Source of the DNA: Berghia stephanieae
Taxonomy: Eukaryota; Mollusca; Gastropoda; Nudibranchia; Aeolidiidae
Length of the DNA: 64,000 nucleotides
NCBI GenBank assembly: GCA_034508935.3
Contig: CM067448.1
Coordinates: 61,476,147 to 61,540,146, forward strand
Direction: 5' to 3'
Part shown: positions 55,701 to 64,000 of the stretch, in pieces
Position numbering within the stretch: the stretch's first letter is position 1
How the letters are laid out: every line of letters begins with the position of its first letter
The notes under the pieces: model-generated
Databases searched by the model: none
Seen by the model: only the letters and a program-made list of their open reading frames with translations
Told to the model about the DNA's origin: nothing
Made by a program: the position numbers and the translations under genes

Positions 55701-58700
55701 GGTCAAATTCAGTAATACTAAAACAAACAAAAATAATGATAGATACACCCTTTTATATATGTAAAATAAACTTACCATGTTATATAGGCCTACTATTGCC
55801 AATGACCCCCGCGATAATAACATGCTTATTGATGACCTGCTTTCGACACTGCACTGTGTCTACCGACGAGGGTAAAGTTTCCGTGTCGAGTTGATGACGT
55901 CACTCGTCGCCAGCCAATGAGGCATTGAGATTTTTTATTGTAGCATGCGGTAAATAATGAAAAAAAAATTATTATTTTTTAATTTAACGTTGCGACCATT
56001 TGTATCAGTAAGATTTCTTCTATTTCCGTAAGTCCGTAATTGTCCTTACACTTCCGTAACAATTACAGACTGTCCGTAATAATAGGCAGGTATGCACTCT
56101 CTATTCCTTTAATCATCATCATTCTGATAATTTTTCCCCTCCCTAAAATTGAATAAAATTAGTAAAGAATTATAAAAATAAAACACATACCAGAGTTACA
56201 ATGAGCAGAATAAGCGACCAACAGGTTTAAGGTACTCGTCATTAGGGCATGGTCTTGCAAACACCACGACCACATCTTTTGAATGACAGCTGTCAATCCA
56301 CTGTGATGGCAAGCAATCTGTGACATACAGGGAATTATTATCACCTAAAAAGATGACCTCTCCTCTCCCCACCTCTTCAAATAAAAATAAAAATTATAGC
56401 ACAGCACAATTTGCATTATGTTTTTTTTTTTTAAATTAAAAGGATCAAATCATCTAAGTTAGAATTTACTCTATTTATTTATCGTTTTTCTTTCTTTAAA
56501 AAAAAAAAAAAAAGTTTAAATAGAGCTCTTATATAGCGCAATATCCACTAAACATGCTCAAAGCCCTTTACAAGGGTCCCTGGTCAACAGCAACATTTAA
56601 CATGTGGGACGGGACATAACACCTGTTAGGCGATATTACAATTTTTCGGACAAAGACGCTGTTAACGGCCAGGTACTCATTTTACACCTGAGTACGGTGA
56701 GAGAATGTGAGTAAAGAGCCTTATCCAAGGACTCAACTATGCGCCGAGCGCAAGGCTCGAACCCAGGATCTTCCGATCCGAAAGCGAGTGTCATACCACT
56801 AGACCACATAGCCGTATTGAGGTAACCTATCTATTTCATTCGTCTTAATATAATATTTTGTACAATTCTACAACAAGCAAGTATTTATAGGATACTATTG
56901 AAAAATTAGCAAATTTATAAAAGGAGTAAATCAACATTAAGTATTTCAAGACAAGCCCGAACAGGGAATCGACAAATAGAGAGCAACAGAAGACGAAAGA
57001 GAAAGAGCTTGAGAAGAAAAATAGTGAAAAAATAGAAAAAAGTGGGTAGTAGGTATCCAGACTTACCACAGCTATCAAACAAAATAAATGTATATTTTAT
57101 GGTAAAAAAAGTCTCCATAAATCCAAAATGCACGATTTCTACCCTTATTTATATGAATTATCATTTTATAATGCTTTTAGGACTGATGTAGTGCAGTTCA
57201 GTTTGGCCCCCTTTTTTCATTTTTGAGTAAAATAACAGTAGTTTTATTAGTTTTCATCTAAAATCTTGGGTATCCTGATAGCTCAGTTGGTAGAGCACTC
57301 GCTTCACACACAAAGGAACCAAGATCAATCCCAGGTGCAGTCGAGATTTTCTTCTGATCCCCCCTGTCTACCCAGAAGTAAATGGGTAGTTGGGTCTGTT
57401 AGATCTGGTGGACAGTACTTTGCAACAGACTAGCATCCTAACCAAAGAATAGCAGGCAATTGCTATTGTCCGTTTCTCGCTATAGAAATCGGGATAAACT
57501 CTGGCTCCTACGGGTCTAAAGGCTCTGAAGGACAACTCAAAAATCGTGATTAAAAATTTTTTTTAATGTCCCGATTTGACCAAGTTCGGCGCCGGAAAAT
57601 CTCTACATATCAATTAAATTTGTCGATGTAGCAGGTCTATAGATAGAACGAAGATGACGTCACTCCTGTCTTTGTTATTGTTTTTTTTCCATCCACGTTT
57701 ATGAGTAATTCTCACTAAACTGTATTAACCAGACTATAAAAGTTCATGGTTACACATAGTTTTGTGTGTTGGTCCGTTATACTTCTGGATGGCAATATTG
57801 TGAGCTTCTTAGCTAAGCGCATACTATCTGTATGACAACAAAGACAAGGAAAAAGAATTTGTCAAATGTTTGTGAGTTGGAGTTCAAACACTGCTAATTC
57901 TAGAATCAAAACATTATGATATCGTTTGTTTTTTTTGACAATATTCTAAGACTGATTGGTCAATCCTCACCTTCACATCAGAATTTCCACACATGAAGTT
58001 ACGGACAAGGTCGAACATGAGAGCAATTTCTTTAAGATATACTTCCTCCTAAAAATAAACAAAAATAAAAATTGAGCTTTTATATAGCGCAATATCCACT
58101 AAAGGTGATCAAAGAGCTTTACAAGGGGACCCTGGCCAACAGCAACACGTAACATGTAGAACAAAACATGATGCCTGTTAGGTGATATTCCAATTTTTTT
58201 TCCAACATAGACAACGTTGTTAACAGCCAAGTACTCATTTTACACCTGAGTACGGTGAGAGAATGTGAGCCAAGAGCCTTTTCCAAGGACTCAACTATGC
58301 GCAGAGCGAGGCTCAAACCCAGGACCTTCCGATTCGAAAGCTAGTGTCATACCACAAGACCACATAGCCGCACAAAATACAAAGGATAATTATAAAATGA
58401 CAATTTAAAAAAAAAACCAATAAAAATTGACAATTTGAAAATGTAAAAAATTCATCATAATAATATTTTTGTCCCCGAGACAACACCAGATTTTCATCAA
58501 TGTCTGTCAGGTCAACGAATTTAGGAAAAATTCAGGATAATTTTTCTTCAATCCCAAATAATATCCTCATTTTCAAGATGTCACATTTTCATTTGTCTTA
58601 AACTAGTTGACATAAAATGTTTTCAAGATGTCACATTTTCATTTGTCATAAACTAGTTGACATAAAATGTTTTCAAATGTCACATTTTCATTTGTCATAA

Positions 58701-61700
58701 ACTAGTTGACATAAAATGTTTTCAAGATGTCACATTTTCATTCGTCTTAAACTAGTTGACATAAAATGTTTTCAAGATGTCACATTTTCATTTGTCTTAA
58801 ACTAGTTGACATAAAATGTTTTCAAGATGTCACATTTTCATTTGTCTTAAACTAGTTGACATAAAATGTTTTCAAGATGTCACATTTTCATTTGTCTTAA
58901 ACTAGTTGACATAAAATGTTTTCAAGATGTCACATTTTCATTTGTCTTAAACAAGTTGACATAAAATGTTGTCAAGATGTCACATTTTCATTTGTCTTAA
59001 ACTAGTTGACATAAAATGTTTTCAAGATGTCACATTTTCATTTGTCTTAAACTAGTTGACATAAAATGTTTTCAAGATGTCACATTTTCATTTGTCTTAA
59101 ACTGGTTGACTTGACATATAATGTTTTCAAAATGTCACATTTTCATTTGTCTTAAACTGGTTGACTTGACATATAATGTTTTCAAAATGTCACATTTTCA
59201 TTTGTCTTAAACTGGTTGACTTGACATATGTTTTCAAAATGTCACATTTTCATTTGTCTTAAACTGGTTGACTTGACATATAATGATGAGAGTAAGATAT
59301 TGCTTCAGTGAAAAATCTCTCTAGTACGAAACCTCCTGTTCAATTAACCAAAAAAAAAATGTGAGGTTGAAAACATTTCCCAAAGAATATCAGTTTCAGT
59401 AAAATGACCAACCTTTTTCCCTTTCCCTTTGCCAAGTCCCAGGGTCTCCAGATTGAGTTGTGCATGTGTCTGTTTTAGGTGCTCAACGAGAGTCTCAGCC
59501 ATCCCAGCTGAAAAAAGAATTCATAATTTGCTATAACTTGACTTGAGATTTTAAATAAATTGAGCTTTTATATAGTGTAATATCCACTAAATGTGCTCAA
59601 AGTGCTTTGCAAAGGGTCCCTGAACAACAACAACACATAATATGTAGAACAAGACATGACGCCTGTTAGACGATATTAAAATAATTTTTTGGACAGAGAC
59701 AATGCTGTTGACAGTCAGGTACTCATTTTAACAGATCAGTGACCATGATGGAAAAATTCTGAGTTCAGCTTTGTGTCCCTAGGTTACAGTTATTTACAGG
59801 CACTACCCATTGGAATAAGTTCAAGACTATTAACAGGTATAGATATTGTAAGAGTGATAGTTCAAAATTGGCATCTGACAGGTGATTTGTACTAGATAAA
59901 ATAGAAACTGAGTTCCATTGACTTGGAGGGTAACTACTAAAAAGAAAAATGAAATGGCAATTTCTCGAAAATGTGCTATATAAATGTGCATTTTCACTAA
60001 ATATATATGTTTTTTGGGGGTTTTTTTATATGCTGACACCAGCCAAGAATTCTGAGAAAATGTAAGTAAAGAGCCTTCTTTGCATTGCCTACAATGGGAC
60101 TCAAACTAGAGACATACAGGTCAGAGGTTGAGTGACATACCACAAGACCTTAACTCACTCAACCCTAACACCGACTATATCCGTAGTTTACCTGGGTTAC
60201 TTTTACACCATGACTATTTATTACATTTTTCTGAGACAAATTATAGGCGCTCTCGTATCAAAGCTAATGTTTTTAGTTTTTACATGTTAATGATAGTTGA
60301 ATAAATACTATGCACATGCTCCTGTTTGGCTGCATTCACATCTTTGAACAGAGTTTGGAGAACTAAAGATATCTCCCTTCGACTAAAGCTAAGACTTTTC
60401 AACTCAAATGTGAAGTCTGTCCTACTGTATGGATGTGAAACTTGGAACGCATCACAGGCACGTATAAGGAGGGTACAGATTTTCGTAAACAGGTGCATGC
60501 GTAAGCTACTCAGAATAAAATGGATGGATAGAATAAAAAATGAAGAAGTATGGAAAAGAACACAGCAGAAACCAGTGGGAGAGGATATAGGAAGAAGACG
60601 ATGGAGGTGGATTGGACACACGCTTAGAAAGAACGACTCCACCATAACAAAGAAAGTATTGGACTGGAACCCCCAGGGCAGAAGATCAAGGGGAAGGCCA
60701 CGAGGAACATGGAGAAGAATTAAAGAAGCTGATATACAGAGAAGTGGTAAGACCTGGAATGAGATTAAAAAGATAGCTCAGGACAGAGAAGGATGGAAAC
60801 TGTTTGTCTGTGGCCTATACCCTGACCCAGGGTGAAAAAGGCAATGATGATGATGATGACATGCTCCTGTTTAATACATTTTTTACAATTTTGAAAAGTA
60901 GCAAAGATCTCTAGGACTGAGTGAGTTAAAACCGCACTTATATAAGCCACCACTTACCTTCCAAAGCATAGGCCTTAGCCGTCTGTGAGATGGCTAGTAA
61001 AGACTTGAAGACGCTGATCACTTTCAGTCTGTGACTGGAATCAATGCCAGATCTGTCGGATATATTCAAAGCTTCAAAAGCGCCGACCAAAACCTTACAC
61101 AACTGCTTTCCTGTTGTCGGCAGCTCACTCAGCTTTTCTTCTGAATTTTCTGTCAAATAAACCAAAATTTTGTTTTAAAAATGTGCATAAAAAGAATTAA
61201 AATATTCTTGTAAATTTTCAGAATTGCAATTAACATATTAACCCTTTACAGATGATTTAAAATTTACTCTTAATCAAATACCAAATCTTACCATTTTCAA
61301 CAAAGGTATAGTAGGGTGAATTAGGTCCGAAAAACCCTTAAATTGTGCAAACAGGGTTGAAAGCATGAAAAATTACATATGTTGTAGAATATGAAAATAC
61401 CTGTAATTTATGATATAGAACCACTCTGAGAGATCAGTATTAGTTGAGATACAAGCTTTTTAAGATTGGAAAATTTTGAAATGGACGACAAAATAATTCA
61501 TTCATTCCTATTGTGTAAACATTCAAAACAAGGCGACCCATGGTTGATTAACGTCATCCTTCAATTCCCATATAGCACAATATCCACTAAACATGCTCAA
61601 AGCGATTTACAAAAGATCCCCCGCCAATAGCAATGCTTAATGTGTAGGACAAGACATGATACCTGTTAGGCGGGATTATAATTACTTCTGCAAGAGACAA

Positions 61701-63188
61701 CGCTATTATCGGCCAAGTACTCATTTTACACCTGAGTACAGTGAGAGAATGAGAGTAAAAAGTCTTTTCCAAAGACTCAACTATGCACTGCTCAGAGTGG
61801 GACTCGAACCCTGGACCTTCCGGTCCAAAGGCAAGTGTCATACCACAAGACCACATAGTCAACCCAACAATGGAGCAAAACCAATGATGAACATGGGTTT
61901 CAATGAAGCTCCCATTATACGACTGACCACTCTCTCTGTAAAAAAGTTTTAAAATTTTAATTTAAAATTGAGCTTTATATAGAACAATATCCACTAAATG
62001 CACTCAAAGCGCTTTACAAGGGGTCCCTGTTCAACAGCAACATTTAACATGTAGGACAGGACATGCAGGTTTATATTTAAATCTGATAAAACTTAAGGCA
62101 AATTATGATTTGAAAAGAAACCCAAGTTATTCCCTTCCAGGGTTAATAATGTCATCTCATAAATCTAAGGAAGTTTTTTCCCATTTTATAGAGGTTGATT
62201 CAGATTTTAAACCTTTCACGGTCTTCAACAAAACAAAATGCTTACAAGTAATGACTGACATAGATTATTAGATATCAACATTGACAATTATCAAAAGGCA
62301 TTTTTTAAAAACAACAAATTCTAAATTATATTTATAACATTTTAAATACTATTTTTTGTGCTAACATTCCCAAATCTACATATGCGATCCAATGTCTCAA
62401 AACAGTTTTATGTTGGGATGAATCTGACTCCAAAAAAAACGAATTTAGAATTAAAATGATAAAAAATACGAGTGGTATGGAGAAATGGTATTGGTTCTCC
62501 ACTATGACGAAGAGAAATTGATCCCAAGTTTCATATTTGTGACAAAAAATTCTATATCCAGCACCCAGTTAATCTCAACATAATACCGCTTTGAGAAGAA
62601 TTAAGATGTTTCTACATATTTCATACTTGCAAAACAAAACAAACAAAAAAAAAAACAAGGATTATACAGACAAATTAAAATCCAACAAGAAATCAAATTG
62701 AACACTTTGCTGGATCTTTCAAAAAAAAATAAAAAATTTTAAAAATTGAGCTTTTTATAGCGAAATATCCACTAAATGTGCTCAAAGCGCTTTACAAGGG
62801 GTCCCTGGTCAACAGCAACATTTAACATGTAGGATGATGGGACATGACGCCTGTTAGGCGATATTACAATTTTTCGGACAAAGACAACGCTGTTAATGGC
62901 CAGGTACTCATTTTACACCTGAGAGAATGTGAGTAAAGAGCCTTTTCCAAGGACTCAACTATGCGCTGAGCATAGGACCTTCCGATAGTCATACCACATA
63001 GCCGATCTTACCTTCACCTAATGGAGCATCCAACAATTCTGAGATGGTTGCTGTACTGACCACACGGTCTGGATTCTTGACCAGACTCTTTGCCTCCTCA
63101 CAACATAGAAGAGCGACAAAGTCGAGACTGGCCGACTGAGTCTTGGCTTTTGACAGGGAGGAATCGCTCAAGAAGGTACACATGGATT
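47092..63188 (-). CDS. RTTN: Rotatin (RTTN) gene, 3' part (10 exons)
   Basis: Rotatin is a very large Armadillo-like protein (about 2,200 residues in human) needed for centriole elongation, cilium structure and left-right patterning. Ten exons encode the C-terminal ~470 residues: SASLDFVALLCCEEA (human [15 protein letters not shown]), THAQLNLETL (human [10 protein letters not shown]), RKSKIRVQVAIDILWCQLLL, DGQQLILKIPG (human DGQQMILRLDG), RNLCCHAPNKPKLLA (human HNVCFSPANKPKILA) and a C-terminus LKAIIDNIRE. All splice junctions are GT..AG and in phase. Exons, in gene order: 63188-63012, 61149-60958, 59517-59413, 58048-57971, 56317-56191, 54508-54291, 52928-52784, 51363-51241, 49644-49538, 47238-47092. 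The 5' part lies right of the window. Introns hold SINEs (many in sense orientation), MITEs and a minisatellite. Confidence 0.94.
47399..48640 (+). repeat. Type-1 SINE split by two insertions
   Basis: Head 47399-47534 (GCGGTTATGTGGTCTTGTGG), a foreign tRNA-like piece 47535-47637 (reverse of 46362), SINE body 47638-47677, TIR element 47678-48524, then SINE end 48525-48640 (TATCGCCAAACAGACATCAT onwards). Confidence 0.85.
47678..48524. mobile_element. pogo/Tigger-type TIR element
   Basis: 847 bp. Left CAGTAGGACATGAAAGTAAC and right end reverse complement CAGTAGAACTCGGAAATAGC, both next to TA. Subterminal CTCGGAAATAGCGAG repeats occur on both sides in several orientations. No transposase. Contains an (AC)n run near 48380. 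Confidence 0.85.
48889..49477. mobile_element. TTAA MITE copy 1 with inserted retroposon
   Basis: Starts TTAACTCACTCAACCCTAAC, ends GGATTGAGTGAGTTT. Split at 49056-49070 by a 336-bp insert. Full-length family is about 222 bp (see 54667). Confidence 0.85.
49071..49406 (-). repeat. Unknown 336-bp retroposon
   Basis: Flanked by a perfect 15-bp duplication CACATGCTCATTTTT (49056-49070, 49407-49421). On the - strand it starts GGGTGGTTGGATGGGAGCAT and ends in a hairpin (GGTCTCTCATATAACC..GGAAGAGACC) plus a CAAACAAACAAAC tail. Single copy here; family unknown. Confidence 0.85.
49538..49644 (-). CDS. RTTN: RTTN exon 9 of 10
   Basis: Encodes ENFVGCLVGQIEQKSDEQSR then LVATSALHALVHNNHK, matching human [20 protein letters not shown]. 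Acceptor TCTCCAG, donor GTAAGT, phase 0. The 3' microsatellite tail of a LINE fragment lies 12 bp upstream of the exon. Confidence 0.93.
49656..50084 (-). mobile_element. LINE 3' end (CR1/L2-like) with (TTA)n tail
   Basis: Frame encodes MEIFYFPRLLRSSNDTTRLA, then TRSFSHFGPSAWNTIPQSIR and SLSVFKKSFKTFLF, the usual C-terminus of CR1/L2-type reverse transcriptases. The 3' UTR has a GCGCCAAGAGCC hairpin and ends in (ATT)n at 49656-49733, 12 bp from an RTTN exon. Confidence 0.82.
50085..50283 (-). repeat. Dispersed 215-bp repeat, copy 2
   Basis: Reverse complement of 38453-38668 (TGTAATGTAGTAGAAAAGTA .. TCTATCTCAGTTCATTATAA), about 88% similar by eye with small deletions. Confidence 0.8.
50284..51114. 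other. RTTN intron, nothing recognised
   Basis: A 12-base A run near 50341 and a CGTTTCAGTACTTGGCCTTC..TCAGGAGACAAA phrase (near 50352) that resembles the ends of Penelope-type repeats. No other feature. Confidence 0.4.
51241..51363 (-). CDS. RTTN: RTTN exon 8 of 10
   Basis: Encodes EILTVLVDLVEAG, SSRCRQCAILVVRNLCCHAP and NKPKLLAV. The RN(L/V)C..APNKPK(L/I)LA block is the best-conserved C-terminal rotatin signature. The donor GTAGGA (after GCAGTTG) is chosen because it keeps the frame with the next exon; the nearer GTTGGT would not. Confidence 0.94.
51517..52338 (-). mobile_element. Internally deleted LINE (family A) with both ends
   Basis: 822 bp flanked by a 12-bp target duplication ATCGTTAAGTTT (51505-51516, 52339-52350). 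On the - strand: 5' UTR (ACCCCGTGTGGTGTCCGGGG, GTCGTAAAAGGCGACTAATG), then the endonuclease start, then directly the RT C-terminus and the 3' end with a GAT-rich tail. All of the RT catalytic region is missing, so it needs other copies to move. Confidence 0.92.
51534..52088 (-). CDS. Fused LINE ORF: endonuclease N-terminus joined to RT C-terminus
   Basis: 184 residues, open throughout. Residues 1-86: MKDNRQSRKDSADPMTSSPN, then LRIASWNVRTMYEAGKSSQV (start of an EEP endonuclease, with the conserved Asn), LGVSETHW and GEKILYSGRGDG. After GIHTQ the sequence switches in frame to EEVWKRTQQKPVGEDIGRRR and the family A C-terminus ending GLYPDPG. The endonuclease lacks its later catalytic residues (Asp, His), so no nuclease activity is expected. 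Confidence 0.88.
   Translation of the reverse strand: MKDNRQSRKDSADPMTSSPNKQLRIASWNVRTMYEAGKSSQVVTEMRRYRLHILGVSETHWIQSGQKHLKSGEKILYSGRGDGIHTQEEVWKRTQQKPVGEDIGRRRWRWIGHTLRKNDSTKTKKVLDWNPQGRRSRGRPRGTWRRIKEADIQRSGKTWNEIKKLAQDREGWKLFVCGLYPDPG
52351..52783. other. RTTN intron, nothing recognised
   Basis: A-rich tract, no shared repeat. The phrase CTGTGTGAGTGTGTCTATGT..ACCAAATGACAAATTGCCAC near 52640-52720 resembles 53860-53900 (CAAATGACAAATAGCC), perhaps an old retroposon end. Confidence 0.4.
52784..52928 (-). CDS. RTTN: RTTN exon 7 of 10
   Basis: Encodes NPFLQQVSQLNPRKSKIRVQ, then VAIDILWCQLLLSLSFSIDG and QQLILKIPG; human has SNFLQNFLSL and DGQQMILRLDG. Acceptor CCCTCAG, donor GTAAGT, phase 1. 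An internally deleted LINE (51517-52338) lies in the next intron. Confidence 0.94.
52929..53959. other. RTTN intron, mostly unrecognised
   Basis: G-run at 53161-53178, (AAT)n near 53370 and (TTA)n near 53920-53945. The latter follows GACAAATAGCCATATTTTTG and GACAATAAA, a LINE-like 3' end. Confidence 0.45.
53960..54135 (-). repeat. SINE head and poly-C tract
   Basis: Reverse-complement tRNA-like head (ACTAGTGTGGCTCAGCGGTG, TGGTCTTTGCTCCGTGCCCG on - strand), same type as 18478. It is followed by about 45 bp of C-rich sequence (54086-54134). Confidence 0.7.
54291..54508 (-). CDS. RTTN: RTTN exon 6 of 10
   Basis: Encodes a Ser-rich linker (ASSFTSSPSSEVKVQAS), then CILLYVLKVAQS and LRLIFTILSNVAMNSDCRNL ending LWK; human has LMLCILKLASQ and [20 protein letters not shown]. 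Acceptor CTTTTCAG, donor GTGAGT, phase 0. Confidence 0.93.
54667..54889. mobile_element. TTAA MITE copy 2 (uninterrupted)
   Basis: 223 bp bounded by TTAA. Ends TTAACTCACTCAACCCTAAC and reverse complement of TTAACTCACTCAATCCTAG. Interior ATCGACTATATCCGTAGTTT and TTCTGAGACAAATTACAGGC shared with copies at 48889 and 60150. Target TTAA suggests piggyBac- or Kolobok-driven mobility. Confidence 0.88.
55210..55508 (+). repeat. Type-1 SINE
   Basis: Head GGCTATGTGGTCTTGTGGTA with boxes A and B (GGTTCGAGCC), end TATACAAAAGCTCAATTTTT. 54890-55205 is otherwise unrecognised. Confidence 0.9.
55648..56093. mobile_element. ATACCTGCC MITE, uninterrupted copy
   Basis: 446 bp, reverse orientation to 23599-26501. 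Right end reverse complement ATACCTGCCTATTATTACGG; left end ATACTTGAAAATTTC (shortened). At 55790-55816 it keeps the intact sequence that the family B LINE interrupts in the other copy. Confidence 0.88.
56191..56317 (-). CDS. RTTN: RTTN exon 5 of 10
   Basis: Encodes IACHHSGLTAVIQKMWSWCL, then QDHALMTSTLNLLVAYSAHC and NS; human has [20 protein letters not shown]. Acceptor TGTCACAG, donor GTATGT, phase 1. Confidence 0.92.
56523..56814 (-). repeat. Type-1 SINE, sense with RTTN
   Basis: GAGCTCTTATATAGCGCAAT to CACATAGCCG; box B complement GGCTCGAACCCAGG near 56755. 56815-57265 downstream is unrecognised. Confidence 0.9.
57270..57530 (+). repeat. Type-2 tRNA-derived SINE, best copy
   Basis: tRNA-like head GGTATCCTGATAGCTCAGTT, GGTAGAGCACTCGCTTC and box B AGATCAATCCC, resembling a degenerate tRNA with the TAGCTCAGTTGGTAGAGC box A. 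Body GTCTGTTAGATCTGGTGGAC, AGTACTTTGCAACAGACTAG, ATTGCTATTGTCCGTTTCTC. Confidence 0.85.
57635..57835 (+). repeat. Dispersed 200-bp repeat, copy 2
   Basis: ATAGATAGAACGAAGATGAC to AGCTTCTTAGCTAAGCGCAT; partner of 45690-45890. Confidence 0.8.
57971..58048 (-). CDS. RTTN: RTTN exon 4 of 10
   Basis: 78 bp encoding EEVYLKEIALMFDLVRNFMC and GNSDVK, matching human [20 protein letters not shown]. Acceptor ATTTTTAG, donor GTGAGG, phase 0. A SINE starts about 20 bp upstream of the acceptor. Confidence 0.9.
58071..58372 (-). repeat. Type-1 SINE, sense with RTTN
   Basis: ATTGAGCTTTTATATAGCGC to CACATAGCCG. Its tail end lies about 20 bp from the 5' edge of the RTTN exon at 57971-58048. Confidence 0.9.
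58577..59282. repeat. Minisatellite, ~50-bp unit, about 14 copies
   Basis: Unit: CAAGATGTCACATTTTCATT TGTCTTAAACTAGTTGACAT AAAATGTTTT, tandemly repeated in an RTTN intron. The first ten or so units are 50 bp; the last four are a variant (ACTGGTTGACTTGACATATA) of about 56 bp. Spacing is regular but there are no unique spacers, so not CRISPR. Confidence 0.95.
59413..59517 (-). CDS. RTTN: RTTN exon 3 of 10
   Basis: 105 bp encoding AGMAETLVEHLKQTHAQLNL and ETLGLGKGKGKK; human has [22 protein letters not shown]. The lysine-rich end is conserved. Acceptor TTTTTCAG, donor GTTGGT, phase 0. Confidence 0.93.
59556..59735 (-). repeat. Type-1 SINE, 3' half
   Basis: AATTGAGCTTTTATATAGTG to AGGTACTCATTTTAACAG; the 5' half may be the separated piece at 60030-60149 (GAATTCTGAGAAAATGTAAG .. 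CATACCACAAGACCTT). 59736-60029 is unrecognised. Confidence 0.75.
60150..60929. mobile_element. TTAA MITE copy 3 with inserted LINE
   Basis: TTAA at both ends (60150-60153, 60926-60929). It landed in the GACC..ACATAG part of a SINE head. Split at 60314-60327 by the family A LINE fragment. Confidence 0.88.
60328..60858 (+). mobile_element. RTE-like LINE (family A) 3' end
   Basis: 531 bp, 5'-truncated, flanked by a 14-bp duplication ACATGCTCCTGTTT (60314-60327, 60859-60872). Encodes WRTKDISLRLKLRLFNSNVK, VLLYGCETWNASQARIRRVQ and the same C-terminus as 6451-6860 and 51517, then stop and (ATG)n tail. The 169-residue frame is open to its stop. Confidence 0.93.
60958..61149 (-). CDS. RTTN: RTTN exon 2 of 10
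   Basis: Encodes ENSEEKLSELPTTGKQLCKV, then a helical segment with HRLKVISVFKSLLAISQTAK and AYALEG, matching human [20 protein letters not shown]. Acceptor TTTGACAG, donor GTAAGT, phase 1. A TTAA MITE lies about 28 bp beyond the donor. Confidence 0.92.
61569..61860 (-). repeat. Type-1 SINE, sense with RTTN
   Basis: ATATAGCACAATATCCACTA to CACATAGTC; box B complement GACTCGAACCCTGGACC. Confidence 0.88.
61967..62066 (-). repeat. Type-1 SINE 3' fragment
   Basis: AAATTGAGCTTTATATAGAA to CATGTAGGACAGGACATGCA; 5' part missing. 62067-62740 shows nothing recognised. Confidence 0.85.
62747..63004 (-). repeat. Type-1 SINE touching an RTTN donor
   Basis: TTGAGCTTTTTATAGCGAAA to CATACCACATAGCCGA. Small deletions near its head remove part of box B. 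The RTTN donor (GTAAGAT) abuts its 5' end. Confidence 0.88.
63012..63188 (-). CDS. RTTN: RTTN exon 1 of 10 in window
   Basis: Encodes SMCTFLSDSSLSKAK, then SASLDFVALLCCEEAKSLVK and ATISELLDAPLGEG. Aligns to human [20 protein letters not shown] and PTVASLLDD. Acceptor TTCTACAG, donor GTAAGA; phase 1 at the end. The 5' end of a SINE starts 7 bp inside the intron, so only the donor itself separates exon and SINE. Confidence 0.93.
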
Positions 63189-63403
63189 CTGTAGAAAAAA
63201 AATATTGTTATTGTTTATAACAAAAAAATAAAAAATTGTGTATTGTTTATAACAAAAAAAAAATTGTGTATTCTTTATAAGAAACAAAAAAAAAAAATTT
63301 GGATGACTTACAATGTCATTTTCGTAAATGATATTAAAGAGAACAGCAAGGCAGTGATGACCTGCCCCACAGTTGAATCTGTATTCATTCTAACACGAAT
63401 TTG

Positions 63404-63702
63404 AGGCTATGTGGTCTTGTGGTATGACACTTGCTTTCAGATCGGAAGGTCCTGGGTTTGAGCCTCGCGCTCGGCGCATAGTTGAGTCCTTGGAAAAGAC
63501 TCTTTACTCACATTCTCTCACCGTACTCAGGTGTAAAATGAGTACCTGGCCATTATCAGCGTTGTCTTTGTCCGAAAAATTTTAATATCGCCTAACAGGC
63601 GGAATGTCCCGTCCTACATGTTAAATTTTGCTGTTGAATAGGGACCCCTTGTAAAGTGCTTTGAGCACATTTAGTGGATATTGCGCTATATAAAGCTCAA
63701 AT
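63404..63702 (+). repeat. Type-1 SINE, antisense to RTTN
   Basis: GGCTATGTGGTCTTGTGGTA to TATATAAAGCTCAAATTTTT; boxes A and B present. The remaining 63703-64000 is AT-rich with an (AAAAC)n run near 63880. Confidence 0.9.
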
Positions 63703-64000
63703 TTTTTTTTATTTTTTTTATTTTTTTTTTAAATAGCACTATATAATTTCTTGATGTTGCTTCTTATATTATGAACAAGTTGTTAAAAACAAATTTACAG
63801 ACAGGTTCTCTATGGCAATATTCCATTTTTAAAATATAGCAGTAATTCCATCGACATCCTAATGTAGCAAAGAAAAAACAAAACAAAACAAAACAAAACA
63901 ACAAAAAAAAAAACAAAAAGAAGAATCTCCAATTGCTAAATAAAAATACATAAATGGTAACAAGATACTTTTGGGGTAAAAAAAAAAAGAATGAAATTTA

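Noticed and set aside
58577-59282. CRISPR-like array
   Set aside because: Tandem units with no unique spacers, in a eukaryotic intron.

Overview
This is an AT-rich piece of an animal nuclear genome. It has spliced genes with GT..AG introns, long microsatellites, tRNA-derived SINEs, several LINE families, a Penelope-like element and TIR DNA transposons. Gene content and repeat style fit a marine invertebrate, but the sequence alone does not fix the phylum.

There are two host genes, both partial at a window edge and pointing towards each other. From 186 to 20218 on the + strand lie the last 14 recognisable coding exons of a secretory-pathway Ca2+/Mn2+ ATPase (ATP2C1/SPCA1), from transmembrane helix 4 to the stop codon. 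From 63188 down to 47092 on the - strand lie the last 10 coding exons of rotatin (RTTN), the large Armadillo-type centriole/cilium protein. RTTN splices in perfect phase throughout. ATP2C1 has one exon with an apparent 1-nt loss, one exon junction that is out of phase, and one acceptor whose position decides the frame. These look like assembly indels or early decay. The 27 kb between the two stop codons holds almost only mobile DNA, plus one unidentified exon-like open stretch near 38.3 kb.

Mobile DNA by region: 0.2-20 kb (ATP2C1 introns) has tRNA-SINEs, a SINE carrying a LINE insertion, a small TIR MITE (8.66 kb), a Penelope-like element with a 720-bp inverted partial copy (10.1-12.8 kb), a decayed pogo/Tigger element (about 16.9-17.6 kb) and a foldback hairpin (19.0 kb). 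20-38 kb has many copies of a 0.54-kb retroposon (called R540 here), all on the + strand, and a four-layer nest at 23.0-27.2 kb (mariner/pogo-type TIR element, R540, MITE, LINE). 40-44 kb has a three-layer nest (R540, LINE, TTAA-type DNA transposon). 47-63 kb (RTTN introns) has SINEs, three copies of a TTAA MITE, an internally deleted LINE that keeps both ends and an intact fused ORF, and a 50-bp minisatellite.

The most striking signal is a complete hammerhead ribozyme fold in the terminal repeat of the Penelope-like element, present once on each strand (12686-12731 + and 10169-10214 -). The window also preserves unusually clear insertion records. Target-site duplications are readable for at least ten insertions, and for one LINE the empty site survives in a sister copy 32 kb away.
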